DNA of 64,000 nucleotides from an uncultured Alphaproteobacteria bacterium (GCA_902610175.1 CACLUR010000003.1:62001-126000); one strand, 5' to 3'; positions 32,388 to 44,151 are shown, counted from the stretch's first letter. Notes: generated by a model from the letters alone, not told the origin. Translations and numbers: made by a program.

Positions 32388-34565
32388 TTAATTTATTACA
32401 TCAATAAACTTATTTTTGTACTTTTTAAACTGCCCTAGTAATATCGGACTAAATCCAATTACCGATTGAAACTTTTTTTCAAATTTAATTTGATTTTCTT
32501 TCTCAATAGATATCAAAAGAGGCCCATTTGTTTGAGGATCATAAAGTATGTTTTGCAATTTATTATTATCAGATATTGAGATTTCATTTGCTGAAGATAA
32601 ATAGTTATTTTCATAACCTGTGCTTTTAAATTTATTTAAAATCTCAATATTTTTATTAATAAGTATTTCTTCATTGAGTTTTATTTCAGCAGATAATCGT
32701 GATGATTTACAAATATCTGATAAATGTGATGCTAATCCAAAACCACTTATATCTGTTGTAATTTTGCTTTTAAAACTTTTTGATATTTCGGATATTTTTT
32801 TATTTCCTTTTTTCATCCATGTCATCAATGTTTGAAAATCTTTACTAGATAAAAGTTCTGAGTTATTATAATAAGCAGCTAAGAGATATCCTGTACCTAA
32901 AGGTTTTGAAAGATATATTAGCTCACTCTCTTTTGCCTGGCTTTTTGTAATTTGTTCTTCATATGAGCCATTCATTGTAATTGTAATTCCAGGTTCTTTA
33001 GATTGATAACTGTGTCCTGATGCAATAGTTGAACCATCTTTTATGGCTTCAGATTTTATACCTTTCATAAAATATTCCATGAAAAAACTTTCTATAATGC
33101 CTTCAGAGAAGGGCAGAGCCTGTGAAACACTTATAGTTTTTACTGATCCCCCACTTGATAAAATATCATTTTGAGAATGCAGATAGCTAATAATTCCAAA
33201 ATCAAAAGGGTTAAGTGATGTAAATAATTTTATGTGATCTATACTTTGCAATAAAGATATAGAATTAGTATTAATTATTGATGAGTCAGGCAAATCATTA
33301 TATGAATTTTCCTCATTTAAAAAATTAACTAAAGTTTTTTTTGAAACTTTAGAGCCACAACCCTGGCAATACATCTTAATATCTGTTGATTCCTCTAATT
33401 CATAATTTCTAAAAGACATATTTGATTTATAGGTAAATTTAAATTTGTTAATAAACCCTCTATCAATCCACTCTTTAAGTTTCCAGCACCATCGGCCATG
33501 AAAAGATAGGAAAAAATAGTTCAATAATGCCTTATTTTTATAAGTGCCAATTAAATATAACCAGTTTTTTTGTGCTTTAAATTTTATTAGAGGCATGCCA
33601 GTTAATTTTGAGAAAACATTTTCTTTTAAAACTTGTCCTTGACGGACTGCCATTACACCTGATTTAGGTCTAAAATTATCCACTACTGTACAGGCATCAC
33701 CTGTAACAAATATATTTTTATCATTAGTAGATAGAAGATTATTATCTACAACTATAAATCCGAGTTTATCTTTATTTAAATTACTTTCTGTCAGCCATTT
33801 TTCAATATTAGCACCAGAAGAAAGTAAAGCTAGATCACTATCAAATTTTTTTCCACTCTTTAGAACTAAATGTGTTTCATTTATAGAAATAACTTCTCCT
33901 AAATATTCTTTGATACCTAAATCGGAAGAAATTTTTTTTAGATTTTTTTTTGTTTTTTCATTTAAATTTTTTTCATTTAAAATATTTTTTCCAAAAATAG
34001 TTATCTCTAAATTATTTTCGTATCTTCTTGATAAGCTGAAAGCCAATTCATAAGATGCTACACCTCCACCAATAATTGAAATTCTATTTTTTTTATTACT
34101 AATAATTTGATCAATCTGACTCAAGTTATTTACGAGTGAGCTAATGGGTTTTGCAAAAAAACATTTAGATAATCTTTCTATTTTTATTCCTTTTGTATTT
34201 GAGATGGAACCAGTATTAATTGATAATAAATCATAGTTAATTGATGGAAAATTCTGTAATACTATTTTTTTATAGTTAGTTTCTAGCTTTATTACTTTAT
34301 CTTTTATAAAAGTTGCTCCCGCATTAAAGCACAGTCTTTGAAGATCAATGCTTATTTCTTCTATGCTAAAATCTCTATGAATATACCCAGGTGTCATCCC
34401 TGAGTAAGTAGCTTCAAAATGTTCACTAATTAAAATTGTATGCAATCCTTTTATTCTGTTCATGCATAATTTCTTTAAGATTTGTACGTTTGCATGCCCA
34501 CCTCCTATAAGTACCAATTGTTTGATAAGATTATTTTCAAACAAAATTAATTGCCGATCTCTCAA
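32388..34565 (-). CDS. selD: FAD-dependent oxidoreductase fused to selenide, water dikinase (SelD)
   Basis: Two-domain protein of 725 residues. Residues about 14-375 are an NDH-2-like pyridine nucleotide-disulfide oxidoreductase (FAD motif VLIGGGHANV 18-27, second Rossmann IIGGGVASYE 164-173, NIFVTGDAC 284-292). Residues about 396-725 are SelD, which makes selenophosphate from selenide and ATP: Cys403 and Lys406 in CQGCGSK match catalytic Cys17/Lys20 of E. coli SelD, with SGHS, SKPLGTG, TDISGFGLASHL and DPQTNGPLL retained. TTG start, so the exact N-terminus is uncertain. No selenium-using gene is near. It is divergent from groES. Confidence 0.87.
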   Translation of the reverse strand: MRDRQLILFENNLIKQLVLIGGGHANVQILKKLCMNRIKGLHTILISEHFEATYSGMTPGYIHRDFSIEEISIDLQRLCFNAGATFIKDKVIKLETNYKKIVLQNFPSINYDLLSINTGSISNTKGIKIERLSKCFFAKPISSLVNNLSQIDQIISNKKNRISIIGGGVASYELAFSLSRRYENNLEITIFGKNILNEKNLNEKTKKNLKKISSDLGIKEYLGEVISINETHLVLKSGKKFDSDLALLSSGANIEKWLTESNLNKDKLGFIVVDNNLLSTNDKNIFVTGDACTVVDNFRPKSGVMAVRQGQVLKENVFSKLTGMPLIKFKAQKNWLYLIGTYKNKALLNYFFLSFHGRWCWKLKEWIDRGFINKFKFTYKSNMSFRNYELEESTDIKMYCQGCGSKVSKKTLVNFLNEENSYNDLPDSSIINTNSISLLQSIDHIKLFTSLNPFDFGIISYLHSQNDILSSGGSVKTISVSQALPFSEGIIESFFMEYFMKGIKSEAIKDGSTIASGHSYQSKEPGITITMNGSYEEQITKSQAKESELIYLSKPLGTGYLLAAYYNNSELLSSKDFQTLMTWMKKGNKKISEISKSFKSKITTDISGFGLASHLSDICKSSRLSAEIKLNEEILINKNIEILNKFKSTGYENNYLSSANEISISDNNKLQNILYDPQTNGPLLISIEKENQIKFEKKFQSVIGFSPILLGQFKKYKNKFIDVIN

Positions 34566-34685
34566 TAAAATTGGGAACCATGAACATGATCTCTAAAATG
34601 CTTAATTTTGAGCTATTTTGCATATTAGGATAATCATTCAATTAAAGAGAAATTTCAATATTTTAATGATTTTTGGCTATTTGAA

Positions 34686-34713
34686 CTTGAAACCAGAAAT
34701 TTATTTACCATTT
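34686..34713 (+). promoter_or_regulatory. Candidate heat-shock (RpoH-type) promoter upstream of groESL
   Basis: CTTGAA at 34686-34691 and CCATTT at 34708-34713 are spaced like the alphaproteobacterial RpoH consensus (CTTG, 17-18 bases, CYTAT). It is 12 bases upstream of the CIRCE element. A housekeeping-like TATAGT at 34719-34724 is an alternative -10 without a good -35. Prediction by eye only. Confidence 0.4.
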
Positions 34714-34724
34714 ACATGTATAGT

Positions 34725-34751
34725 TTAGCACTCTATAAAAGTGAGTGCTAA
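34725..34751 (+). promoter_or_regulatory. CIRCE element (HrcA operator) of groESL
   Basis: TTAGCACTC, nine bases, GAGTGCTAA: a perfect match to the CIRCE inverted repeat, 30 bp before the groES start codon. HrcA bound here represses groESL until heat shock. The hrcA gene itself is not in the window. Confidence 0.95.
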
Positions 34752-34781
34752 AAACTAAATTTTAGATATAGAGGTACAAAA

Positions 34782-36748
<1,967 letters not shown>

Positions 36749-36768
36749 TTTTTCCATTTACTATTCTT

Positions 36769-36798
36769 AAAAAAAGCCGCTTTATGCGGCTTTTTTTT
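36769..36798 (+). terminator. groESL intrinsic terminator
   Basis: A seven-A run, GCCGC-TTTAT-GCGGC, then eight T: AAAAAAA/TTTTTTTT extends the stem. It lies 20 bp after the groEL stop and 22 bp before the MscS gene, and could also act on the opposite strand. Confidence 0.92.
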
Positions 36799-36820
36799 TA
36801 AACTAGTGTAATATTATTTT

Positions 36821-37921
36821 ATGAATTTTATCGAAAATTTTTACCTGCAAATTCTAAAAGTTTTTAGTGATGGAGTATTTGGTATAAGCTTAGGCAACAT
36901 ATTTATAATTTTATTATCTGTAATTATATCTCTGCTTATAAGAAGCATGGTTGCTAGAGTTCTAGTTAATAAATTAAAAAAAATCGTATCTAAAACTGGT
37001 AATAAAATTGATGATAAGTTATTCGAGGCATTAGTACCACCTTTTAAACTTTTGCCTGTGGTGATTGTTTTTCTTTTCATAACATTATATTTCGATATTG
37101 AATCAACTCTTGGGCTTTACTTTCAAAAAATCAATAACACTTTATCTACAATATTTGTTTTTTGGCTAATACATCAAGCGCTAATTCCATTCTCAAATAT
37201 ATTTGAAAAATTAGAGAAGATTTTGACCAAAGGCCTGGTCCTCTGGATAATAAAATCTTTAAAATATTTAATTATATTTTTAGGTATTGTAGCAGTGCTT
37301 GAAGTTTGGGGAATTAAAATTGGACCTGTTATTGCAGGTTTAGGTTTATTCGGTGTAGCCGTAGCCTTAGGAGCACAGGACTTATTTAAAAATTTAATAT
37401 CTGGTATTATGATATTGCTGGAAAAAAGATTTCAAATAGGTGATGTTATTAATGTTCCTGGTCACACTGAGGGAACTGTTGAGCATATAGGTTTTAGATC
37501 AACATTAATAAGAAAATTTGACTCTACCCCCATAACTATCCCAAATTATATTTTTGCCGAAGCGCCAATATTAAATTATACAAATAGAGATTATAGAAGA
37601 ATTAATTGGACTATAGGTCTTGAATATAATTCTACTTTAGCTCAAATAAAAAAACTTACTGAAAGCATATCGTCTTTTATAGAGGAAAATGAAAATTTTA
37701 TGGTTGACGCGAATTATAAAGCCTTTGTAAGAATAGAGAAATTTAATGACAGCTCTATAGATATATTAGTAATATGTTTTACATCCACAAAAGATTGGGA
37801 TAAATATCTGAAAATCAAAGAAGAATTAGCTATTAAAATAAAAGAAAATGTTGAAAAAATTGGTTTAAATTTTGCATTTCCCAGTCAGTCAATTTATATT
37901 GAAAAAACTGAAAATTCTTAG
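36821..37921 (+). CDS. MscS-family mechanosensitive channel
   Basis: Small-conductance channel that releases solutes on hypo-osmotic shock. About four helices before the pore helix GLGLFGVAVALGAQDLFKNLISG, the TM3 of the MscS family, then the beta domain start KRFQIGDVINV and the conserved TTVEHIGFRST-type stretch (GTVEHIGFRSTLIRKFD). Cytosolic alpha/beta vestibule to residue about 350. Length 366 is larger than E. coli MscS (286) owing to extra N-terminal helices. Fits a cell that accumulates betaines. Confidence 0.9.
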   Translation: MNFIENFYLQILKVFSDGVFGISLGNIFIILLSVIISLLIRSMVARVLVNKLKKIVSKTGNKIDDKLFEALVPPFKLLPVVIVFLFITLYFDIESTLGLYFQKINNTLSTIFVFWLIHQALIPFSNIFEKLEKILTKGLVLWIIKSLKYLIIFLGIVAVLEVWGIKIGPVIAGLGLFGVAVALGAQDLFKNLISGIMILLEKRFQIGDVINVPGHTEGTVEHIGFRSTLIRKFDSTPITIPNYIFAEAPILNYTNRDYRRINWTIGLEYNSTLAQIKKLTESISSFIEENENFMVDANYKAFVRIEKFNDSSIDILVICFTSTKDWDKYLKIKEELAIKIKENVEKIGLNFAFPSQSIYIEKTENS

Positions 37922-37945
37922 TCAAAAGCATTACCTTTAATATCA

Positions 37946-39007
37946 ATGAAAAAAGTCATTCATATTTATAAAACGTATAAACCATTTACTCATGGTGGGG
38001 TTGAAACATATATTGACTCAATTATAAATTATAAAAATTCCAAATTTAAACACACCCTGCTGAGCATAGGTAATATTAATCATACAAACCAAAAAAAAAA
38101 AATATTTAAAAAAAGTTTTTCAATTAATTCTGATACCATATCTTTTCAACTTTTTTTTTATTTATATAAAAATGTAGATAGAAAAAATAATATTTTGCAT
38201 TTGCATACACCATGGCCATCCATGGAATTGTTTCTTAATTTTGCTGGTTTCGAAAATATTGTTTTGACTTATCACTCAGACATTGTGAGACAAAAATTAT
38301 CTAATTATTTTTATAAAAATATTAATATTTCATTATTAAAAAAAAATAGAATAAAAAAAATAATATCCACTAGTAATATTTATTATAAGACAAGTAAAAT
38401 ATTAAAGCATATCCCCAGGTCAAAAATCAAAACTATACCTATAGGAATAGATAATTTAAGTATTCCCTCTAAAATACCTAAAAATAAAAAGTTAAAGTAT
38501 ATTCTTTTTATAGGTTCTAATAGGTCTTACAAAGGGATAAGTTTATTGGAAAGATTAATAAAAAAAGGAAATTTTACTATTATTATAATTGGTTCTAATT
38601 TAAAAAAATTTAAACAATATAAAAATGTTAATGTATATGAAAACATTGCTGATATTGATAAAGAAAAACTTATATCTAACGCTTATTTACTACTAATGAC
38701 TTCAATATCTAGAAATGAAGCTTTTGGAATAGTTCTTGTTGAAGCTCTTAGATCAGGAGTGCCATTAATTTCTCCAAATATTAATAGTGGTGTAAGTTGG
38801 ATAAACAAACACAATGAAACAGGTTTTCAATATAGAACTGGAAATTTTGATGATATGTTAGAAAAAATTCATAAACTTATGAGAATTGATAAAAAAAGTT
38901 ATAATCAAATGTGCAAAAATGCTCATGCACGTTACGAAAAATATTTCAAACTAAACATAATGATAAAAAAAATTGAAGATGTTTATAGTTCAGTTTCAAA
39001 TAGTTAG
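37946..39007 (+). CDS. GT-B glycosyltransferase, family 4-like
   Basis: Retaining glycosyltransferase of 353 residues with a GT-B fold: N-terminal acceptor domain opening with YKPFTHGGVETYIDSI, and a C-terminal Glycos_transf_1 domain with LFIGSNRSYKGISLL and the E-x7-E motif SRNEAFGIVLVEALRSGVPLIS. Acceptor unknown; cell-surface glycan or glycolipid is likely. It is even richer in A/T and Lys/Asn than nearby genes and holds a run of 12 A at 38091-38102, so frameshifting is conceivable. It lies 24 bp after mscS and 40 bp before argF. Confidence 0.85.
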   Translation: MKKVIHIYKTYKPFTHGGVETYIDSIINYKNSKFKHTLLSIGNINHTNQKKKIFKKSFSINSDTISFQLFFYLYKNVDRKNNILHLHTPWPSMELFLNFAGFENIVLTYHSDIVRQKLSNYFYKNINISLLKKNRIKKIISTSNIYYKTSKILKHIPRSKIKTIPIGIDNLSIPSKIPKNKKLKYILFIGSNRSYKGISLLERLIKKGNFTIIIIGSNLKKFKQYKNVNVYENIADIDKEKLISNAYLLLMTSISRNEAFGIVLVEALRSGVPLISPNINSGVSWINKHNETGFQYRTGNFDDMLEKIHKLMRIDKKSYNQMCKNAHARYEKYFKLNIMIKKIEDVYSSVSNS

Positions 39008-39047
39008 CTATCTTTTTACGACTTTAAATGTTAAGAAAGCTAATTAA

Positions 39048-39926
39048 ATGAAAAATCTACTCAATATTTCAGACATAAATTCTAATGATCTCATGGAAAT
39101 ATTAAAGTATGCAGATTTATTGACTAAAAATTTTGATGACTGCTTAAAAGAAAAAAATGTAGGTCTAATTTTTGAAAAAAACTCTACTAGAACAAGACTT
39201 TCCTTTCAAGTTGGAATAAATCAATTAAAAGGAAACTTTATTGATATAAAGCTTGATGACTTGAACATGCAGAGATTTGAAAGTTATGAAGATACCTTTG
39301 AAATTATGTCTTGCTATTTAGATTTTTTGGTTTTCAGGACAACCGATCACAAAAAGTTGGAGATAGCTAGCAAGTTCTTTAAAAAACCAATCATTAATGC
39401 TCTTTCAGACTTATCTCATCCATGTCAGGCGATTTCAGACCTCTATACATTAAAAGAACATTTTTGTCGCTTGGATAATTTTAATATAGTTTGGATGGGA
39501 GATATGAATAACGTACTTTTAAGCCTTGCTGAGGTAATGAATTTTACAAATAATTCAAAAATTGATGTCTTTACTGATGAAAGAATATACGAGAGCTCTT
39601 ACCAAAAATTCAAAATATTTAAAAATGTAAATTATCATTTTGAAATAAAAGATCATATATTAAATGAAGCAGACTCTGTAATGACGGATGTATTTAACTC
39701 AATGAATGATACAGACAATAAAGAGGAAATACTTAGTAAATTTCGAGTAAATGAGGAGTTAATGTCCCATACAAATGATAAAACAGTGTTTATGCACTGT
39801 TTACCTGCAAAAATAGACTCAGAGGTAACGCATGAAGTAATAAAGGGCCCCAAATCAATAGTCCTCAAACAGGCAGAAAATAGGCTAATTGCACAAAGAG
39901 GTATTTTAAAATGGTTAATTACTTAA
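39048..39926 (+). CDS. argF: Ornithine carbamoyltransferase
   Basis: Makes citrulline from ornithine and carbamoyl phosphate in arginine synthesis. Carbamoyl phosphate loop EKNSTRTRLSFQVG (STRTR near 46-50), SDLSHPCQAISDLYTL with the HPCQ motif, and MHCLPAKI with the HCLP motif are present. The ornithine-loop SMG appears as SMND. Length 292 is slightly short because of trimmed loops. argD, which usually precedes it in alphaproteobacteria, is absent here. The next gene overlaps by 16 bp. Confidence 0.93.
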   Translation: MKNLLNISDINSNDLMEILKYADLLTKNFDDCLKEKNVGLIFEKNSTRTRLSFQVGINQLKGNFIDIKLDDLNMQRFESYEDTFEIMSCYLDFLVFRTTDHKKLEIASKFFKKPIINALSDLSHPCQAISDLYTLKEHFCRLDNFNIVWMGDMNNVLLSLAEVMNFTNNSKIDVFTDERIYESSYQKFKIFKNVNYHFEIKDHILNEADSVMTDVFNSMNDTDNKEEILSKFRVNEELMSHTNDKTVFMHCLPAKIDSEVTHEVIKGPKSIVLKQAENRLIAQRGILKWLIT

Positions 39927-40393
39927 AGGTATTATTTTTTATATTTTTTATTGGTTGCGAAATTAAAAGTGAACAACTCATTAAATCTGAGAATGTTAAT
40001 TTTGAAAATGTAAAATTTAATACGGTTACAAAAAATTTAAATTTTTCAAATACTCAAATTGGAAATGATGTAGATTATACAAAAAAATTAATTACAAATT
40101 GGTTTAATAACAATATAAAAACTGATGGTTTAGAGGGAGAACTAAACGTTAATGTGAATTCCATTGATATAAATAAAATTAGAGAAGATGATTTTTATAG
40201 ATTTGAAATAAAACTAAATATTGAATTTACTGAAAGAAATAAAATTCTTAATAAAATTAAAACTTATACAGTTAATTCAATAGAATATGGAGATATTAAA
40301 GGAAGTTTCTCTATAAGTGACATTGAAAATTTAAATAAAAATACAATTTTGAAATGTTTAAAAAATATTAGCCGAAAAATTATAAGTTTGTAA
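39911..40393 (+). CDS. Hypothetical lipoprotein/exported protein (160 aa)
   Basis: No family recognised. The N-terminus MVNYLKVLFFIFFIGCEIKSE has a hydrophobic core and a lipobox-like FIGC, so it may be a lipoprotein anchored through Cys16. The rest is a soluble, Asn/Lys-rich beta-type domain with GNDVDYTKKLITNWFNNNI followed by alternating strands (ELNVNVNSIDI, FEIKLNIEF). It overlaps argF by 16 bp and runs up to one base before the stop of trkH on the other strand, so it is a compact operon end. Confidence 0.6.
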   Translation: MVNYLKVLFFIFFIGCEIKSEQLIKSENVNFENVKFNTVTKNLNFSNTQIGNDVDYTKKLITNWFNNNIKTDGLEGELNVNVNSIDINKIREDDFYRFEIKLNIEFTERNKILNKIKTYTVNSIEYGDIKGSFSISDIENLNKNTILKCLKNISRKIISL

Positions 40394-41842
40394 TTAATCT
40401 CTCCAAAAAGATGGAATCAGCAGAACTAAGATAGTTAAAAGTTCAAGTCTTCCTAAAAACATTGTAGCAGTTAAAATTAATTTAGAATAATCATCTAATA
40501 TTGCATAATTACCATTTGGTCCTATTACAGTCCCCAAACCAGGCCCTACATTTGAAATAGTTGAGGCTGAAGCAGATATACAAGTTAAAAAATCAAGGCC
40601 ACTAAAAGATAGTAATAAGGCTGATAAAAAAAAAGTCAAAATATATAGAAAGAAAAAACTCATAACTGACTCATAAGTCGTATCACTTATTATTTTCCCA
40701 TTAAATCTACTAGCGCTTATAGAGTGAGGTTTTAACATTTTTTTTAGGTGTAAGTTTAAATAGCTAAATAGTATTTGAAATCTGAACACCTTTAATCCAC
40801 CAGTTGTTGAGCCTGCACAACCTCCAATGAACATTAATATTAAAAACAATACTGAGGCATAATTTCCCCAGTTTTCAAAATTTTCACTCGTATATCCAGT
40901 TCCAGATATAATGGATATGGTATTAAATGAAACTATTATGAATTTGCTTAGGTAGTTACCATCAACATAATTGTTAGCCAAGAAAAAAATGATGGTAATA
41001 GCAATAATTAATACTAGAAAAAAAACTCTTATTTGATGATCTTTAAATACAGGAAATAAATTTTTTTGTGAAGTTTGTACTAAAACCAAAAAAGGTAAGC
41101 TACCTAATATCATAAAAAATATTGCTATTAAGAGAATTTTATCGCTATCAAAATAGGCAAATGAGTCATTGTGTGATGAGAAACCCCCAGTTGATATTGT
41201 GCTAAAACTATGAGTAATTGCGTCAAATAAATTCATTCCAAAAATGTAATATAAAAAAATTAGTACTATTGTTAATGTTAAATAAATAACGAATATTTTT
41301 TTTATAACTGATGATATCTTAGGCAGTGATTTATCGTATGGGTCATCTCCCTCCAAATGAAAAAGTTGCATTCCACCAATTCTAAGAAAAGGTAAGATAA
41401 TTAAAGCTATTACAACTATTCCTATACCACCAAGCCATTGTAAAAAAGACCTCCATATTAAAATTCCTTTTGGAAGGGAGTCAATATCATTTAATATGGT
41501 AGCACCAGTTGTTGTTATACCACTCATAGATTCAAATAATGCATCTACTATTCCTAAATTTACCTCAGTATATAAAAAAGGTACTGCACATAAAAAAGTC
41601 ATCAAAAGCCATGACAGTACAGTTACTATAAATGCTTCTTTTAAAGATATTTTTAAATCAACATTCCTATTTGTAATTACAAGTGAACCACCAACAATTA
41701 AATAAAGCAATATTGGAACCGCGTATGATTGCCATGACTCAGTCTCATATATCACTTCAAATATTAGAGGTATAAATAAAAAGAAACCAACCGCACAAAT
41801 AACTGTCCCACTTACCAATGCTATAGGTTTAAGATTAAGCAT
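40394..41842 (-). CDS. trkH: Trk-type potassium uptake protein TrkH
   Basis: Inner-membrane pore of the Trk K+ uptake system, 482 residues. The four selectivity-filter repeats are visible: SGITTTGATI, FSTISTGGFSSH, SGTGYTSENF and ISNVGPGLG. Surrounding M1-P-M2 helices match TrkH. Its NAD-binding partner TrkA is not in this window. It is expressed after apaG (11 bp apart) on the minus strand. With MscS and the betaine importer it forms the osmotic-balance gene set. Confidence 0.93.
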   Translation of the reverse strand: MLNLKPIALVSGTVICAVGFFLFIPLIFEVIYETESWQSYAVPILLYLIVGGSLVITNRNVDLKISLKEAFIVTVLSWLLMTFLCAVPFLYTEVNLGIVDALFESMSGITTTGATILNDIDSLPKGILIWRSFLQWLGGIGIVVIALIILPFLRIGGMQLFHLEGDDPYDKSLPKISSVIKKIFVIYLTLTIVLIFLYYIFGMNLFDAITHSFSTISTGGFSSHNDSFAYFDSDKILLIAIFFMILGSLPFLVLVQTSQKNLFPVFKDHQIRVFFLVLIIAITIIFFLANNYVDGNYLSKFIIVSFNTISIISGTGYTSENFENWGNYASVLFLILMFIGGCAGSTTGGLKVFRFQILFSYLNLHLKKMLKPHSISASRFNGKIISDTTYESVMSFFFLYILTFFLSALLLSFSGLDFLTCISASASTISNVGPGLGTVIGPNGNYAILDDYSKLILTATMFLGRLELLTILVLLIPSFWRD

Positions 41843-41853
41843 TTTTACGTTTA

Positions 41854-42246
41854 TTAATTAACGTTTTTTTTATTGTAAGGACTGTCTAATGAAAAGGCAG
41901 GAATGTCTATTTTAAGTTTTTCACCATTACCTTGTGAAACTAAATAAAAGCCTTGCATAATACCATTATTGGTCTTTAAAGGAGTGCCACTTGTGTATTC
42001 AAACGACTGACCTGGATCAATAGTAGGAAACTCTCCAACTACTCCTTCACCTTGTATATTTATCACTTTACCATTTGCATCAATGATTAGCCAATTCCTT
42101 TGGTTTAGTTTTATAGAGGAACTCCCAGAGTTTGTAATATTAACTTGGTATGCCCAAACATAATGGCTTTCTTGTGGGGACGACTGATCATCTAAAAAGT
42201 AGGGAGTAACAGTAACCGTTATTCCATTAGTTGTTTTTGAGTACAT
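41854..42246 (-). CDS. apaG: ApaG domain protein
   Basis: Immunoglobulin-like beta-sandwich protein (also called CorD) of uncertain biochemical role. From the ATG at 42246 it has 130 residues, the normal size; six codons upstream there is another ATG (42264). Family motifs are VTVTPYFLDDQSSPQESHYVWAYQV-type start, NQRNWLIIDANGK, GEGVVGEFPTIDPGQSFEYTSGTPL and GIMQGFYLV. It lies between fhs and trkH on the same strand. Confidence 0.92.
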   Translation of the reverse strand: MYSKTTNGITVTVTPYFLDDQSSPQESHYVWAYQVNITNSGSSSIKLNQRNWLIIDANGKVINIQGEGVVGEFPTIDPGQSFEYTSGTPLKTNNGIMQGFYLVSQGNGEKLKIDIPAFSLDSPYNKKNVN

Positions 42247-42294
42247 ACTTGTAATATACCCCATAAATGTGTTGTAGAGAATTAAATTGATTAA

Positions 42295-43965
42295 TTAAAA
42301 TAATCCTTGAATTAGTCCTTTTTCATCTAACATTATAGAGTTAGCACTTGGGACTTTAGGCAAACCTGGCATTGTCATAATTTGGCCTGTTACAACTACT
42401 ATAAAGCCTGCTCCTGCTGACAGCCTTACTTCTCTAACTGGGACGGTAAAGCCAGTCGGAGCACCTCTTAAAGAGGGGTTAGTTGAAAAACTATATTGTG
42501 TTTTAGCAATACAAATAGGGAGTTTCCCATAACCATTTTCTTCAAAACCTTTCAATTGATCACTTACAGATTTATCTATAACAATATCATCGGCTCTATA
42601 TATTTTCTTGGCCACAGAACGAATTTTCTCTTCTAACGATATATTATCCTCATACATAAACTTAAATTTTGATGGATCACTTGAATCACTAATTTTTACC
42701 ACTTCTTCAGCCAACTCTAAAGTACCATCACCACCATTAGCCCAATGCGAACATAGAATTGCTTTTACTCCTAATTTTTCACAACCATGAGAGATAACTT
42801 TACCCTCAGCTTCTGTATCAAGTGTGAAGCTATTAATAGCTACAATTGGTTGAAGTCCAAAGGATTGAATATTTTCAATATGGCGTTGTAAATTCTCAAA
42901 ACCTTTTTCGACTGCAGCAACATTTTCATTATTTAGATCTGCTTTTTCTACACCTCCATGTGATTTCAATGCTCTAACAGTTGCTACGATAACGACTACA
43001 CTGGGTGTTAACCCCGCTTTACGGCATTTAATATCTAAAAATTTCTCAGCACCTAAATCTGCACCAAATCCAGCTTCTGTAACTACATAATCAGCAAGTT
43101 TTAAGCCAGCTTTAGTTGCAATAACTGTATTACATCCGTGTGCAATATTAGCGAAAGGACCTCCGTGTATAATTGCCGGATTATTTTCCAGAGTTTGAAC
43201 TAAGTTAGGCATTAAGGCATTTTTTAATAATACCGTCATTGGCCCATCAGCTTTTACATCTCTTGCATAAATAGGGGATTTATCTCTTTTATATGCAATT
43301 ATGATATCACCAATTCTTTTTTGTAAATCATTAATATCATTTGCTAAACAAAAAATTGCCATTATTTCACTCGCAACAGTGATATCGAACTTATCTTCTC
43401 TTGGAAATCCATTTGATACACCTCCAAGATTGACATTAACTTTTCTTAATGACCTATCACCTAAATCGACTACTCGACCCCATGTAATTCTTCTTTGATC
43501 AATTTGTAAATCATTTCCCCAATAAATATGATTATCAATCAATGAAGATAGTAAGTTGTGGGCAGCTGTAATAGCATGGAAGTCACCAGTAAAGTGAAGA
43601 TTAATTTCTTCCATTGGTACAACTTGAGCATATCCACCACCTGCAGCACCACCCTTCATACCAAAACATGGACCAAGGCTAGGTTCTCTGAGACAAACAA
43701 TTGATTTCTTTCCAATTTTATTAAGACCATCATTTAATCCGACGGATGTAGTTGTTTTCCCTTCGCCTGCGGGTGTTGGATTAATTGCAGTAACTAAAAT
43801 TAATTTTCCATCAGGATTAGATTGGCTTTTTTCAATAAAATCAAAATTTATTTTAGCTGCATCATGACCATAAGGAATAAGATTTTCCTCAGGAATATTT
43901 ATTTTTGCAGCAACATCTCTTATATGAATTTTTTTTGCAGCTCTTGCTATCTCAATATCTGACAT
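42295..43965 (-). CDS. fhs: Formate-tetrahydrofolate ligase
   Basis: ATP-dependent formation of 10-formyl-THF from formate, reversible for ATP gain when C1 units are oxidised. The 556 residues are full length. Nucleotide-binding [18 protein letters not shown] (near 62-79) and the signature [20 protein letters not shown]-type tract ([20 protein letters not shown]) are present, as is [14 protein letters not shown] at the end. It fits the methyl-THF flux that DmdA produces. A 7-bp inverted repeat lies 28 bp upstream. Confidence 0.97.
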   Translation of the reverse strand: MSDIEIARAAKKIHIRDVAAKINIPEENLIPYGHDAAKINFDFIEKSQSNPDGKLILVTAINPTPAGEGKTTTSVGLNDGLNKIGKKSIVCLREPSLGPCFGMKGGAAGGGYAQVVPMEEINLHFTGDFHAITAAHNLLSSLIDNHIYWGNDLQIDQRRITWGRVVDLGDRSLRKVNVNLGGVSNGFPREDKFDITVASEIMAIFCLANDINDLQKRIGDIIIAYKRDKSPIYARDVKADGPMTVLLKNALMPNLVQTLENNPAIIHGGPFANIAHGCNTVIATKAGLKLADYVVTEAGFGADLGAEKFLDIKCRKAGLTPSVVVIVATVRALKSHGGVEKADLNNENVAAVEKGFENLQRHIENIQSFGLQPIVAINSFTLDTEAEGKVISHGCEKLGVKAILCSHWANGGDGTLELAEEVVKISDSSDPSKFKFMYEDNISLEEKIRSVAKKIYRADDIVIDKSVSDQLKGFEENGYGKLPICIAKTQYSFSTNPSLRGAPTGFTVPVREVRLSAGAGFIVVVTGQIMTMPGLPKVPSANSIMLDEKGLIQGLF

Positions 43966-43993
43966 CTAACTTTGGATCCTTTCCCAAAAAAAC

Positions 43994-44010
43994 TGGTATA
44001 CAATATACCA
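43994..44010. promoter_or_regulatory. Palindromic operator candidate upstream of fhs
   Basis: TGGTATA-CAA-TATACCA, a 7-bp perfect inverted repeat with a 3-base centre, 28 bp before the fhs start codon. Its form (TGGTATAC/GTATACCA-like) recalls GntR-family operators. It could also be a chance AT-rich palindrome; no regulator gene is adjacent. Confidence 0.4.
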
Positions 44011-44151
44011 ATATCCTCATAAAACTCTAATTTATTTAAGATAAAAAAATCTAAATTTCCTCATTATTTTTAAGCCTATGTGTCGCATTAGATATCTTGT
44101 TTAGTAAAAAAAGTCGTTGTTCAATTATTAATTTATAATAGGTTAAAACCA

